A DNA stretch of 64,000 nucleotides, from assembly GCA_021776475.1 (NCBI GenBank), contig JAJFFV010000006.1:62001-126000 (forward strand), given 5' to 3'. Made by a program: the position numbers and the translations under genes. The stretch comes from Parvularculaceae bacterium. GTDB lineage: Bacteria; Pseudomonadota; Alphaproteobacteria; Caulobacterales; Parvularculaceae. Shown in pieces: positions 20,186 to 28,456 of the stretch. The notes beneath the pieces are model-generated. The model was not told where the DNA came from. It worked only from the letters and a program-made list of their open reading frames with translations, and did no database searches. Within the stretch, counting starts at the first letter, position 1. Every line of letters begins with the position of its first letter.

Positions 20186-20544
20186 CTTGAACCTACTCCC
20201 TCTGTCTTCTGGTGGGCATGATACCGGATAGAGGGACGCAATGCACGATCGACATCAGTAATTCGCTCGATATAGGATATCGATCAGCCCTGTTATAACC
20301 TGTGATAACATAGAAAACACAGTAAAAACATAGCAAAAACAACCATATAGGTGGGTTATTCGGGAAGCTTGTGATTGACCAGTGTATAGTGCTTGTCAGG
20401 CCCATATATCCATTGGCAGAGCCTTTCTGGACGGAAAATGATCCGGTGATGTATATTCCGGTCGAAGGGAAGGGATGATGGGTCTGACCGTACGAGGTGG
20501 CGCTTTGCAACGAAAAATCCTCGCGGGCTGAGATCCCTGGTAGA
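20186..20544. other. 359-base gap without a convincing gene
   Basis: Lies between two minus-strand genes. AT-rich in its left-centre part, with several A-runs. The only structure I can support is the bipartite motif at 20334-20403. An open frame covers 20193-20510 on the minus strand, but it has no family resemblance or ribosome site. Confidence 0.6.
20334..20403 (-). promoter_or_regulatory. Bipartite element shared with 32009-32076, upstream of the amidohydrolase
   Basis: Plus-strand halves are CAAAAACAACCATATAGGT (20334-20352) and GTGTATAGTGCTTG (from 20382, similarity continuing to 20403), separated by 29 bases. The copy near 32 kb matches 17 of 19 in the first half and 18 of 22 in the second, with a 27-base spacer. 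Both copies lie about 140 bases upstream of a minus-strand start codon (148 here), so a common promoter or operator read on the minus strand is likely. Confidence 0.5.
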
Positions 20545-21315
20545 TTACTGGCGTTGGTAAAACTCTCGAAACGCCTCTAGCCCTACATCCGTATAGATCG
20601 CATTTCCATGCACTTCCGGCGTGCTGACATAGCTGACCGTAACACCTGCAGCGACAAGCTCGTCGCGAAACGCTTCAACTAGCCGCTCTGGAACAATCGT
20701 ATCCCTTGCGCCAGAAAATAACAGAACAGGAATATTGCTCTCAACGATATAATCAACATACGGGAACCGCGTCAGTGGTTGATCAAGCCGCAATGCGACA
20801 AATGGTCGCAAGAAAAACGGAATGCTCGCTCTGGTTACGGCAATAATATCAGATGATGTATTCTCCAGGATCAGCCCGTCAAAGCCGCTGCTGCGGGCAA
20901 TCCCGGCCGCCATCGCGCCGCCAAAGGAGTAGCCATGCGCATAAAGTGGCCCGTTGCCAATCCAGCCCCGGCCTCGCAAAGCCTCAACAAAAGCCGGGCC
21001 AAAAGCAATTAGCGTATCGACATTGCCGTGGATAGTTGTGCCGTTGCGGCCGGGATAGTCATAAAAAACAAGATCTGCGCCGGTGAGCTCGGCCAGTCGG
21101 ATCGCTCGCTGTGAGGGCCGCGTCGTCAGATAGCGCCGTCCGCCCGAATAGATATGCGTCGCCTCACTTGCCGGATTATCCATACGGATGACGCTAACAA
21201 GGCCAAGATCCTGAACCGGCAAAAGCGCCCGCGTTATGACATAACCCGCCGGCGCGGCCTTGATCGGCGCTCCCGCCGGGCTCGCCATGTCCGGCAGCAG
21301 TGTTTGCTCGCTCAC
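20545..21315 (-). CDS. Alpha/beta hydrolase, probable lipoprotein with uncertain start
   Basis: 256 residues from the GTG at 21315. Nucleophile elbow GYSFGG (Ser130), acid Asp205 in SGARDTIVPE and His236 in EVHGN form the expected catalytic triad; the fold resembles serine aminopeptidase or BAAT-type hydrolases. The frame stays open upstream of the GTG and encodes ALFLCLLVTAGC, a hydrophobic stretch ending in a lipobox-like site, but a TAA at 21367 blocks it and no ordinary start codon exists. A basic n-region (GKQKVGIRY) lies just upstream in the next frame. The native product is therefore probably a lipoprotein whose 5' end is frameshifted here, or one that uses a rare start. Confidence 0.8.
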   Translation of the reverse strand: MSEQTLLPDMASPAGAPIKAAPAGYVITRALLPVQDLGLVSVIRMDNPASEATHIYSGGRRYLTTRPSQRAIRLAELTGADLVFYDYPGRNGTTIHGNVDTLIAFGPAFVEALRGRGWIGNGPLYAHGYSFGGAMAAGIARSSGFDGLILENTSSDIIAVTRASIPFFLRPFVALRLDQPLTRFPYVDYIVESNIPVLLFSGARDTIVPERLVEAFRDELVAAGVTVSYVSTPEVHGNAIYTDVGLEAFREFYQRQ

Positions 21316-21431
21316 CGTTATCGTGCACCCCGCAGTGACCAGCAGGCAGAGAAACAGGGCAATATCTTATTCCGACCTTTTGCTTGCCCAATAGTATGAT
21401 AAAGCAGTGCCTTTTCAAGTCAGCAAACAGA

Positions 21432-22529
21432 TTAACGCACAATCGTGATCTTCTTTGCCGCTCGCGTTATACCGGTATAAAGCCAGCGATCACGGTGCTC
21501 GCGAAAAGCAAAACTCTCGTCAAACAGAACCACATTGTCCCATTGTGAGCCCTGGGATTTATGCACGGTGAGGGCGTAGCCATAGTCGAACTCATCAGAA
21601 TTGCGCCGCTTAGGCCACGGGATCGTCTCGGCGCCGCCGGCAAAAAATTCGGGGTAAACTGAAACTTGTGTGGTCCGCCCACCATCTTCCGGGGTGAGCC
21701 CAAAGCGCAACCGACCCGCCTTGCGACCGTGGCGGGATTTGACGTCCCAGATGCCGCCATTGAGCAGGCCCTTGCGCTTGTTGTTCCGCAGACAGACGAG
21801 GCGCTCGCCGACACAGGGAACCGAGCCGTCGAAATCGAGCAGGGCGCGAATGCGCTCGTTGTATTTCGAGCGGGTGAGATTGCGCCCGACCAGTACCTGG
21901 TCGGCGTCCATGATGATGTCCGCATCAACGTCCCGCCGGTTCATCACCCGGCTGTCGCCAAGATCGCCATATTCCGGTGTCCGCCCCTCGCGGATATCCA
22001 TGGACAGCCGGATAATTGGATTGTCGGCTGCCTGCCGATGGACTTCCGTCAGCATCACGTCTGGTTCTGCATCAGTAAAAAAACCGCCGCCCTTGACCGG
22101 CGGCAATTGTGCCGGGTCACCAAGAACCAGCACCGGCACGCCAAACGACAGCAGATCGCGGCCAAGTTCTTCGTCGACCATCGAGCACTCATCGATGATG
22201 ATCAGGTGCGCGTCCGCCGCCGGCGCATCACGCCGGATGGTAAACATCGGTTCGGCCTCAGGGTCATCATCGTCTGTCTTCGCAGGTCGATAAATCAGCG
22301 AGTGAATGGTACCGGCACCCTCGCAGCCTTTTTGCCGCAAAACATGCGCCGCCTTGCCGGTAAACGCACCGAATGCGACGTCGCCATCAACTTCTTCTGC
22401 GATATGACGGGCGAGCGTGGTCTTGCCGGTGCCCGCATACCCGAACAACCGGAAGACCTGTGCATCGCGGTCGCGATACCAGCGCGAGACACTTTTAAGG
22501 GCGTTATCTTGTTGGCTCGACCAATCCAT
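21432..22529 (-). CDS. RecD-like / UvrD-type ATP-dependent DNA helicase
   Basis: 365 residues, a compact superfamily 1 helicase. Walker A is GYAGTGKTT (30-38), the DExx box is DECS (113-116) in IIIDECSMV, and the C-terminal motif TVHKSQGSQWD (from 321) matches the UvrD_C_2 domain of RecD and Dda helicases. It lacks the long N-terminal part of RecD2, so it resembles phage Dda-like or short AAA-type helicases. It starts 16 bases after the exonuclease III stop on the same strand, which suggests co-transcription and a DNA repair setting. Confidence 0.88.
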   Translation of the reverse strand: MDWSSQQDNALKSVSRWYRDRDAQVFRLFGYAGTGKTTLARHIAEEVDGDVAFGAFTGKAAHVLRQKGCEGAGTIHSLIYRPAKTDDDDPEAEPMFTIRRDAPAADAHLIIIDECSMVDEELGRDLLSFGVPVLVLGDPAQLPPVKGGGFFTDAEPDVMLTEVHRQAADNPIIRLSMDIREGRTPEYGDLGDSRVMNRRDVDADIIMDADQVLVGRNLTRSKYNERIRALLDFDGSVPCVGERLVCLRNNKRKGLLNGGIWDVKSRHGRKAGRLRFGLTPEDGGRTTQVSVYPEFFAGGAETIPWPKRRNSDEFDYGYALTVHKSQGSQWDNVVLFDESFAFREHRDRWLYTGITRAAKKITIVR

Positions 22530-22545
22530 CAGCTAGTCCACCCAC

Positions 22546-23346
22546 CTAGTCCAGCGTAATCCACGCAGGGACGTGATCGGATGGTTTTGCGGCATCCGTA
22601 CCAAAGCCCGGGTCACGGGCGTTTTTGTCAACACCGCCGCCGGTCAGCCGATCTGCCGCCTGCGGCGACAACAGGTGATGGTCAATACGAATACCGTGAT
22701 CTTTTTGCCAGCCACCGCCTTGATAATCCCAGAACGTATAGAACACGTCATCGGGATTGAGATAGCGCAGGGCGTCCGTGAGACCGAGATTGAGGAGGGC
22801 ACGGAAAGCATTTCGGCTCTCCGGCCGGAATAGGGCATCGCCCTCCCAGATAACTGCGTCGTGGGTATCCTCGGCCTGCGGAATAACATTGTAATCTCCG
22901 GCAAGGATAAACGCTTCTTCTTCGGCCAAAAGCTTTTCTGTGTGGGCCTGGAGATGGGTCATCCAGTCGAGTTTGTAGTCAAATTTTGGGCCTGGTGCCG
23001 GATTGCCGTTGGGCAAATAGAGCCCTCCCATGCGGAAAGGTTCGGCTTCCTCCGGACAGATTAGCGCTTCGATATATCTTGATTGCTCATCTTGTTCGTT
23101 TCCAGGCAAACCGCGGATCACATCATCAACCGGATAGCGGGACAAAAGTGCAACGCCGTTGTAAGTCTTCTGGCCATGCACTTCGACATTATATCCACGA
23201 TCTTCAAATTCGCCTGCCGGGAACTTCTCATCGACGCATTTGATTTCCTGCAGAACCACGACATCAGGCTTTGCCTCGTCAAACCACTCAAGGATCCGGG
23301 GCAGACGGGCGTTAATCGAATTTACATTCCAGCTGGCAATCTTCAT
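22546..23346 (-). CDS. xth: Exodeoxyribonuclease III
   Basis: 266 residues, normal for the family. It begins MKIASWNVNSINARL, with Asn7, then Glu34 in LQEIKC, AGDYNV in the middle, and a C-terminal SDHVPAWITL with the catalytic His. These are the conserved Exo III / AP endonuclease positions. It acts on abasic sites and 3' blocked ends in base excision repair. It lies 12 bases downstream of the MAPEG gene and 16 upstream of the helicase, probably in one transcript. Confidence 0.95.
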   Translation of the reverse strand: MKIASWNVNSINARLPRILEWFDEAKPDVVVLQEIKCVDEKFPAGEFEDRGYNVEVHGQKTYNGVALLSRYPVDDVIRGLPGNEQDEQSRYIEALICPEEAEPFRMGGLYLPNGNPAPGPKFDYKLDWMTHLQAHTEKLLAEEEAFILAGDYNVIPQAEDTHDAVIWEGDALFRPESRNAFRALLNLGLTDALRYLNPDDVFYTFWDYQGGGWQKDHGIRIDHHLLSPQAADRLTGGGVDKNARDPGFGTDAAKPSDHVPAWITLD

Positions 23347-23358
23347 CTGTGTACCAAT

Positions 23359-23772
23359 CTAAAAGAAAAGGTGGAAAGCAAGCGCCCCCCACATGCCGAT
23401 GAGGCTAAACACGCCAACCAGAAACGCATAAAACCGGTGCATCACGATATTCGGGCCGGTGTGGAGAAGCGTATGCAGAAGTCGCGAGAGTACAAAAATC
23501 CAGGCGAGGACTGTCATCACCAGGCCTTCTGCCGCCATCAGGATCGTGAAGACAATCACAGCGTAAAACAGGACCGGCATCTCAAACTGGCTACTGTAAT
23601 TGTTGGCGATTTGCCGGGCCTTGTCCGGCCAAACGCTGGCATCGATTGCGCCGCGCTGAAGGAGATCACGGTCCCCTTGCATCGCCTTTGCCCGTGCAAG
23701 AGCCGTCCAGAACATCAGAAAAAAAGACAGCGCGACCTGCCCTAAAACAGGTATCAGCAAATCCGTCGCCAT
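23359..23772 (-). CDS. MAPEG family membrane protein
   Basis: 137 residues with four hydrophobic segments, at about 5-25, 66-85, 87-105 and 115-136. The pattern, with ANNYSSQFEMPVLFYA leading into the second segment and a SRLLHTLLH turn between the third and fourth, is that of bacterial MAPEG proteins (membrane-associated eicosanoid and glutathione metabolism family). The enzymatic role of bacterial members is generally not known. It sits between erpA and xth on the same strand. Confidence 0.85.
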   Translation of the reverse strand: MATDLLIPVLGQVALSFFLMFWTALARAKAMQGDRDLLQRGAIDASVWPDKARQIANNYSSQFEMPVLFYAVIVFTILMAAEGLVMTVLAWIFVLSRLLHTLLHTGPNIVMHRFYAFLVGVFSLIGMWGALAFHLFF

Positions 23773-23810
23773 CGGGTGTCTCCTCGAATCGCTCGAGCAT
23801 TAAGTATGGC

Positions 23811-24140
23811 CTAAATCGAGAAGGAAGTCCCGCAGCCGCAAGAGGCAGTTGCCAGCGGATTGTTAATCTTGAATGCCGCCCCAATGAGTTCATCGGAAAA
23901 GTCGATCACAGCACCTGGCATATATTCTTGCGAAACACTGTCGATCAAAACCACTGCCCCGGCTTTTTCAAGGACCAAGTCATCAGCAGTGCGCTCAGAG
24001 ACAATGTCGAAACTGTATTGAAAGCCTGAACAGCCCCCACCATCGACGGCAACACGTAACATTGATCCCACCGGTTCTTTGCCAAGAATTTCGGTGATAC
24101 GTTTGGCGGCGTTATCAGAAAGGGAAATCTTGTCGGTCAC
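23811..24140 (-). CDS. erpA: Iron-sulfur cluster insertion protein ErpA
   Basis: 109 residues of the A-type carrier family. The three conserved cysteines are Cys37 in GGGCSGFQY, and Cys101 and Cys103 in SCGCGTSFS. A-type carriers hold a [2Fe-2S] or [4Fe-4S] cluster and pass it to apo-enzymes. The gene is divergent from dgt, as in many alphaproteobacteria, which makes ErpA a better name than IscA or SufA; no isc or suf genes are nearby. Confidence 0.92.
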   Translation of the reverse strand: MTDKISLSDNAAKRITEILGKEPVGSMLRVAVDGGGCSGFQYSFDIVSERTADDLVLEKAGAVVLIDSVSQEYMPGAVIDFSDELIGAAFKINNPLATASCGCGTSFSI

Positions 24141-24310
24141 TCGCTACAATCCTTCGGGCCTTCACAAGCCACTGTCCTGTTATGAATATAGGGACGGACG
24201 ACAAAATTATCAAAGGCTGATAATGCTCTCTGAAATTCCGAAAAAAGTTCGTCAAAGCCTCTTGGGCAGTGGTACAAATGAGCGTATCGGCAAGGTGCAG
24301 CGTTTCTGAT

Positions 24311-24346
24311 CCAAACTCGCCTCCAAACTTGCCTCCAAGCTTGCCG
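24311..24346 (+). repeat. Three tandem 12-bp units upstream of dgt
   Basis: CCAAACTCGCCT, CCAAACTTGCCT and CCAAGCTTGCCG follow directly on each other and end 18 bases before the chosen dgt start. If translation began at the in-frame GTG at 24269 they would code for a Pro/Leu/Ser tract (SPPNLPPSLP) not expected at the N-terminus of this family. Confidence 0.7.
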
Positions 24347-24364
24347 GTAAAGAGAAAAATTCAT

Positions 24365-25582
24365 ATGTCCCTTTCGTTTCCAGCCCCGCTCGCAGCTTAT
24401 GCCTCCAAGGCAGTGGAAACGCGTGGGCGGCTGCACGACGAGCCAGAGAGCCAAACCAGAACAGCTTTCCAACGGGATCGTGACAGGGTCGTCCATTCAA
24501 TCGCCTTCAGGCGTTTGAAGCACAAAACCCAGGTTTTTGTATATCACGAGGGGGATCACTATCGCACACGGCTCACACATTCCCTGGAAGTGGCGCAGGT
24601 CGCCCGCTCATTGGCGAGATTATTACAGCTCGATGAGGATTTAGCGGAGTGCCTGGCACTTGCTCATGATCTCGGCCATTCGCCGTTCGGGCATACCGGT
24701 GAGGATATCTTGCATGAGTGTATGGCGGATTATGGTGGATTTGATCACAATGCGCAGACGCTGCGTATTCTGACAAAACTTGAACGCCGGCATGCGGCAT
24801 TTGATGGCCTCAATTTGACCTGGGAGACCCTCGAAGGCGTAGTAAAGCACAATGGTCCCCTGATCGGGAAAGTGGCCGATCGCCTGGCACAGGAAAAAGG
24901 GCTGCCGGAAGCAAAGCAATTGCCGGCGGCTCTGAAGGAGTATGCTGCACAACATGATCTTCTCCTTAACACCTTTCCGTCACTTGAAGCGCAAATCGCG
25001 GCCTTGTCTGATGATATCGCTTACAACAACCACGACGTTGATGATGGTTTGAGGGCCGGCGTTTTCACGCTGGCTGAAGCAGTCGATGTCCCGTTGATTG
25101 GCGAGGCCATTAGCGAGACAAAAAATAAATACCCGGATGTGCCGGAGAGCATTTTGATCGCTGAAGCCGTGTCAGACATGATAGGCGATATGATCGCCGA
25201 CGTTCACAGCGAAACAACATCCCGGTTGGCCGACCTGTCACCAAAATCTTCAGATGAAATCCGCGTTGCCGCGACCCATGTGGTCGATTTCTCATCTGAG
25301 ATGAAGCCAAAAGTCGAGCAATTGAGGGCTTTCTTATGGAACAAGATGTATCGTCACTGGAAGGTCAACCGTGCCAGAAGCCAAGCCAAGCGCATCGTCC
25401 GTGAGTTGTTTGACCTCTTCTTCACAGAGCCAGAAGTGCTGCCGCCTGAATGGCGTCAGCGCTATGAAGGTGTCAGCGATGAAAAAAAAGCGCGGGCGGT
25501 ATGCGATTACATCGCGGGGATGACCGACCGCTTTGCCATGACCGAGCACAGAAAACTGTTTGAAACCGCAAGCTGGTTGTAA
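24365..25582 (+). CDS. dgt: Deoxyguanosinetriphosphate triphosphohydrolase-like protein
   Basis: 405 residues from the ATG at 24365. The HD-domain pattern is clear: FQRDRDRVVHSIAFRRLKHKTQVF (35-58), THSLEVAQ (His72), HDLGHSPFGHTGE (His101, Asp102) and NNHDVDDG. It hydrolyses dNTPs to the nucleoside and triphosphate, acting in dNTP pool control. The in-frame GTG at 24269 would add 32 residues, including a Pro-rich repeat-coded tract, so it was not chosen; AAAGAG lies upstream of the ATG. In related genomes argS usually follows; here a SPOR gene follows directly. Confidence 0.93.
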   Translation: MSLSFPAPLAAYASKAVETRGRLHDEPESQTRTAFQRDRDRVVHSIAFRRLKHKTQVFVYHEGDHYRTRLTHSLEVAQVARSLARLLQLDEDLAECLALAHDLGHSPFGHTGEDILHECMADYGGFDHNAQTLRILTKLERRHAAFDGLNLTWETLEGVVKHNGPLIGKVADRLAQEKGLPEAKQLPAALKEYAAQHDLLLNTFPSLEAQIAALSDDIAYNNHDVDDGLRAGVFTLAEAVDVPLIGEAISETKNKYPDVPESILIAEAVSDMIGDMIADVHSETTSRLADLSPKSSDEIRVAATHVVDFSSEMKPKVEQLRAFLWNKMYRHWKVNRARSQAKRIVRELFDLFFTEPEVLPPEWRQRYEGVSDEKKARAVCDYIAGMTDRFAMTEHRKLFETASWL

Positions 25583-25690
25583 ATTTGTCGCGCTCGTCGC
25601 AAAAACGCCCTAATAAGGTGTAACTTGCCTGCGAGCGACGAGTCACGTTAGGCATCTCATTGAAGTTACGCGATCTTTCTGGAGCCTATC

Positions 25691-26500
25691 ATGGCAGCTG
25701 CTGCTGAAGATTACGAAGAAGACTACGAAGAATATTATGATGACGATGAGGAAGGCGTTTCCGGGTTTGTTGTCCTTGTCGTTGCCGTGGTTGTGCTGGT
25801 CGTCTTTTCCGCCGTTGTCTGGTTTGCCTATCAGCGCGGCATTCAAGAAGGCAGCACGCCTGTCATTGCCGCCAATCCCGAACCGATCAAAACTGAACAA
25901 CCAGTTGAATTTGCGGATGCCAGCAGCAGCCGTCAGGAAGTGTACGACACATTGGAGGGCAATACGCCAACGGAAGTTGTTGTAGACACCGGGTCAGACC
26001 GCGATCCCCTTGAAGGGTTTACCCAGACGACGTCGGCATCTGACGAGGTCATCCGGGTAGAAGTACAAGCAGAGCCTGCGGCGGCATCGCTGCCGACAAC
26101 AACTGGAGCCGACAATAGTGTGGCTGGCAACGCGATTGACTTGGCTGTAGAAAACGACCCGGCACCAGCGCCAGCCAAGCCGCAAGTAAACCGGCCTGCA
26201 CCTGTTCCTGTAACTAAGGCGCAGATAACAGCTGTGGGATCGGCGATTGCCGGGTCCCATGTTGTGCAGGTTGGTGCATTTCGCAGCGATGAAGAGGCGC
26301 AAGGGTATTTCGACAAGATGAAGAGAGACTTTGGTAATCTGGTCGGAGAAAAAGCGCCGGATGTGCAGCGCGCAGATCTTGGACAGCGCGGCATATTTTA
26401 TCGCTTGCGGATCGGTCCCTTCAATTCCAAGGATTTGGCGAGCGGATATTGCGCGCAGTTGAAGCAAAGAGGTCAGGACTGTCTCGTTAAACCAGTCTGA
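25691..26500 (+). CDS. SPOR domain membrane protein
   Basis: 269 residues. The N-terminal tail (6-22) is strikingly acidic and Tyr-rich (EDYEEDYEEYYDDDEEG), followed by one membrane segment (24-46), a disordered Ala/Pro/Thr-rich periplasmic linker, and a C-terminal SPOR domain (about 190-269) beginning SHVVQVGAFRSDEEAQ. SPOR domains bind denuded septal peptidoglycan, so a role at the division site is likely. GGAG lies 9 bases before the ATG. The neighbour nagZ, a cell-wall recycling enzyme, fits a peptidoglycan theme. Confidence 0.9.
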   Translation: MAAAAEDYEEDYEEYYDDDEEGVSGFVVLVVAVVVLVVFSAVVWFAYQRGIQEGSTPVIAANPEPIKTEQPVEFADASSSRQEVYDTLEGNTPTEVVVDTGSDRDPLEGFTQTTSASDEVIRVEVQAEPAAASLPTTTGADNSVAGNAIDLAVENDPAPAPAKPQVNRPAPVPVTKAQITAVGSAIAGSHVVQVGAFRSDEEAQGYFDKMKRDFGNLVGEKAPDVQRADLGQRGIFYRLRIGPFNSKDLASGYCAQLKQRGQDCLVKPV

Positions 26501-26537
26501 TTTTTTTGTGTCCGAGCGCCCCGGAGGAAATGCAGAC

Positions 26538-27566
26538 ATGGGAGCCATGACGCCCCGCGCCGTGATCTTTGGCTGCGCTGGAAAAGAACTTTCTCCGGCT
26601 GAAGAGCAATTTTTTCGCAAAACACGCCCCTGGGGCTTTATCCTGTTTGCGCGCAATTGCGTCTCTCCGGCACAAATCAAAAAGCTGTGTACGGATTTGC
26701 GGGCAACAGTTGATGACGATACTGCCCCAATCCTGATAGATCAGGAAGGCGGCCGTGTTGTCCGCCTGAAGCCACCAGTATGGCCGCAGAGGCCGCCGAT
26801 GGATCGCTTCGGCGCGCTTGCCAAGCTTGATCCAAAAAAAGCCACAGAAGCTGCCTTTCTTGGCGCGCGCCTTTTAGCAGAAGATGTTGCCAGCCTTGGG
26901 ATCAACGTGAACTGTGTACCGGTACTTGATCTGCCCCAAGCCGATGGGCATGAGATAATTGGGGATCGTGCACTGGCATCGCAGCCTGAGCAGGTGGCTT
27001 TGCTCGGGCGCGAAGTGATCAGGGGGACGCTCGCTGGCGCTGTTTTGCCAGTGATCAAACACATTCCTGGTCACGGCAGGGCACTGGCCGACTCTCATCT
27101 CGAGTTGCCCGTTGTAAGTACTTCGAAGCAAGATCTGGCCGGCACCGATTTTGCGCCCTTCAAGGCGCTCAATGATGCTCCGATGGCAATGACAGCGCAT
27201 GTCATTTACACAGCTTATGACAGGGAGCTGCCGGCAACACTTTCAACGCTCGTTATCAACGATGTCATTCGCGGTGAAATCGGTTTTGACGGTCTGTTGC
27301 TGACCGACGATCTTTCCATGAAAGCCCTGGCGGGTCCTTTTGAAGACAGGGCCAGGGCGGCAATTGCGGCCGGATGTGACATGCTTTTGCACTGCAATGG
27401 AGATATGGCAGAAATGGAGGCCATTTCGAAGGTAGCACCAAAACTAGAAGGGGTCACGGCTCTACGCGCTAAGCGTGCAAGAGACAGATTGCCTCAGAAA
27501 ATCCCGTTTAAGCGTGATGAGGCAGAAAAACGGTTCGCAGAATTATTGAAACCAGTGATGGTCTGA
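26538..27566 (+). CDS. nagZ: Beta-N-acetylhexosaminidase (peptidoglycan recycling)
   Basis: 342 residues of glycoside hydrolase family 3. IDQEGGRVVRL (66-76), KHIPGHG (174-180, with the catalytic His) and DDLSM (257-261, with the nucleophile Asp) are the NagZ signatures. It removes GlcNAc from GlcNAc-anhydroMurNAc peptides in the cytoplasm. The ATG at 26538 is preceded by GGAGGA at 26523-26528 with 9-base spacing; a GTG at 26508 is in frame but has no ribosome site. Placed between the SPOR gene and scpA in the usual order. Confidence 0.94.
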   Translation: MGAMTPRAVIFGCAGKELSPAEEQFFRKTRPWGFILFARNCVSPAQIKKLCTDLRATVDDDTAPILIDQEGGRVVRLKPPVWPQRPPMDRFGALAKLDPKKATEAAFLGARLLAEDVASLGINVNCVPVLDLPQADGHEIIGDRALASQPEQVALLGREVIRGTLAGAVLPVIKHIPGHGRALADSHLELPVVSTSKQDLAGTDFAPFKALNDAPMAMTAHVIYTAYDRELPATLSTLVINDVIRGEIGFDGLLLTDDLSMKALAGPFEDRARAAIAAGCDMLLHCNGDMAEMEAISKVAPKLEGVTALRAKRARDRLPQKIPFKRDEAEKRFAELLKPVMV

Positions 27567-27592
27567 GCCCGGAATCGTCGTTAGAATAAAGG

Positions 27593-28444
27593 ATGAGCGA
27601 AATTTCATCAGAATTAGACCCCCAGTCTGCAACGGATGATCCATTTGATGAACCGGTTCGAAGCGAGCCGGCGACAAACGAGGATGCGCTTGTCGTAAAA
27701 CTCGATGCCTATGAAGGGCCGATGGATATTCTGCTGGATTTGGCCCGCCGGCAAAAAGTCGATTTGCTACAGATTTCGGTGCTGACGCTCGTCGACCAGT
27801 ATCTTGCTTTCATGGAAGAAGCGCGGACGCGCAAGATCGAGCTGGCCGCGGACTATTTGGTGATGGCGGCCTGGCTCACCTACCTCAAGTCCAAATTGTT
27901 ACTGCCTAAACAGGCGGACGAGGAAGGCGAGCTCACGGCCGACGAGATGGCGGCAAGACTGGCGTTTCAGCTGCAGCGGCTTGAGGCCATGCGTGAGGCG
28001 GCAGAAAAAATTATGGAACTGCCACAGCGCGGGCGCCATTTCTTCGGACGTGGCATGCCGGAAGGGGTCCGGGTCATCCGCAAAACTGAATGGTCAGCCG
28101 ACATTTACGACCTTCTAAAAGCCTACACGACACAGCGTGTGAAAGCGGTCGATGCGACGATCAAATACACCCCGCCCAAGGTTTATCAAATTGAAGAAGC
28201 ACGTGAACGGCTGCGGCGGATGCTTGGCAGTATTCCGGACTGGGCGGATCTGACAGCCTTGTCACCGATTGGTGAAATAGATGCGCCGCGATCTTCGGTT
28301 ATTGCCAGTGCGTTCAACGCCGTTCTTGAATACGCCAAGGACGGCAAAGTGGAGGTCCGTCAAAGCGGTGCTTTTCAATCGCTTTACGTTCGTGATGCCG
28401 CACAAAATGCCGCTGGCGATAATCCAATCCAACCGATTCGATAG
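27593..28444 (+). CDS. scpA: Segregation and condensation protein A
   Basis: 283 residues, the kleisin partner of SMC. After an acidic 35-residue leader the family pattern starts VKLDAYEGPMDILLDLARRQKVDLLQ, followed by ISVLTLVDQYLAF and LAADYLVMAAWLTYLKSKLLLP. It bridges SMC heads together with ScpB to condense and segregate chromosomes. AAAGG directly abuts the ATG, an unusually short spacing. scpB follows after 12 bases. Confidence 0.95.
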   Translation: MSEISSELDPQSATDDPFDEPVRSEPATNEDALVVKLDAYEGPMDILLDLARRQKVDLLQISVLTLVDQYLAFMEEARTRKIELAADYLVMAAWLTYLKSKLLLPKQADEEGELTADEMAARLAFQLQRLEAMREAAEKIMELPQRGRHFFGRGMPEGVRVIRKTEWSADIYDLLKAYTTQRVKAVDATIKYTPPKVYQIEEARERLRRMLGSIPDWADLTALSPIGEIDAPRSSVIASAFNAVLEYAKDGKVEVRQSGAFQSLYVRDAAQNAAGDNPIQPIR

Positions 28445-28456
28445 AGAGTATGAGAT

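Noticed and set aside
20193-20510. 105-residue minus-strand frame upstream of the amidohydrolase
   Set aside because: No ribosome site or family features; it runs through the bipartite regulatory motif.
20461-20545. Segment with GCGGGCTGAG that recalls a thiamine riboswitch
   Set aside because: Only one short block resembles the element; the second conserved block in the right order and spacing is missing, and no thiamine gene follows.
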